In this document: positions 14,541-14,586 of the stretch, piece by piece
Layout of the letters: every line of letters starts with the position of its first letter
How positions within the stretch are numbered: the first letter of the stretch is position 1
Assembly: GCA_021731185.1 (NCBI GenBank)
Contig: JAKFXW010000104.1
Coordinates: 1 to 14,586, forward strand
Direction: 5' to 3'
DNA from: Gallionellaceae bacterium
GTDB taxonomy: Bacteria; Pseudomonadota; Gammaproteobacteria; Burkholderiales; Gallionellaceae
DNA length: 14,586 nucleotides
Position numbers and translations under genes: made by a program
Notes under the pieces: generated by a model
Seen by the model: only the letters and a program-made list of their open reading frames with translations
What the model was told of the DNA's origin: nothing
Databases searched by the model: none

Positions 14541-14586
14541 ATTCTCGCGGCACATGTTTTTCTAATTGTCGCTCTACCTCCAGCAC
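14484..14586. repeat. Perfect 103-nt fold-back palindrome at the window end
   Basis: The 51 bases at 14484-14534 are repeated exactly as their reverse complement at 14536-14586, around a single central G at 14535. The right arm ends exactly at the last base of the window. The left arm is ordinary nth coding sequence with the expected amino acids, so the right arm is a copied reverse strand rather than genuine downstream DNA. An assembly or amplification chimera at a contig end is the most likely cause. Confidence 0.95.

Overview
The window is a chromosomal stretch from a Gram-negative bacterium, most likely a betaproteobacterium of the Nitrosomonadales type. The evidence is the gene order lptD-surA-pdxA-rsmA divergent from amgK-murU (an order also found in Pseudomonas), a pepP-ubiH pair, and proteins that read as betaproteobacterial in style. 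The genus cannot be fixed by eye. Both ends cut genes, so this looks like a contig or a piece of one. No mobile element, CRISPR array, rRNA or tRNA was seen.

Layout. 1-564 (-): N-terminal part of cobalamin-dependent methionine synthase MetH. 771-1643 (-): lipoprotein of the DUF6279 type. 1873-7373 (-): tight envelope/housekeeping operon transcribed lptD > surA > pdxA > rsmA, with gaps of 3, -1 and 15 nt. 7374-7669: divergent promoter region. 7670-11922 (+): tight operon amgK > murU > pepP > ubiH, whose genes overlap by a few bases. 12165-13889 (-): Omp85/BamA-TamA-like outer-membrane protein with one POTRA-like segment. 14019 to end (+): endonuclease III (nth), cut by an artificial-looking fold-back palindrome at the window end.

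Functional theme. LptD inserts LPS into the outer membrane, SurA chaperones outer-membrane proteins including LptD, and AmgK/MurU recycle cell-wall MurNAc to UDP-MurNAc. Most of the centre of the window is therefore envelope biogenesis, with vitamin B6 (pdxA), rRNA maturation (rsmA), proline peptidase (pepP) and ubiquinone (ubiH) genes carried along.

Most notable signal. A short hairpin-forming sequence, core CCCACAAGGGGACAATG, occurs four times between 5118 and 9635: in the 3' end of lptD, upstream of amgK, inside amgK and inside pepP. It is always in the sense direction of the associated gene, is free of stop codons in all six frames, and inside genes it sits in loops or tails that look like extra residues relative to the families. 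A related fifth sequence lies at 7420-7436. This resembles a small in-frame palindromic repeat family, in the manner of Rickettsia palindromic elements but much shorter. MetH and PdxA also carry in-frame extra segments of other origin.
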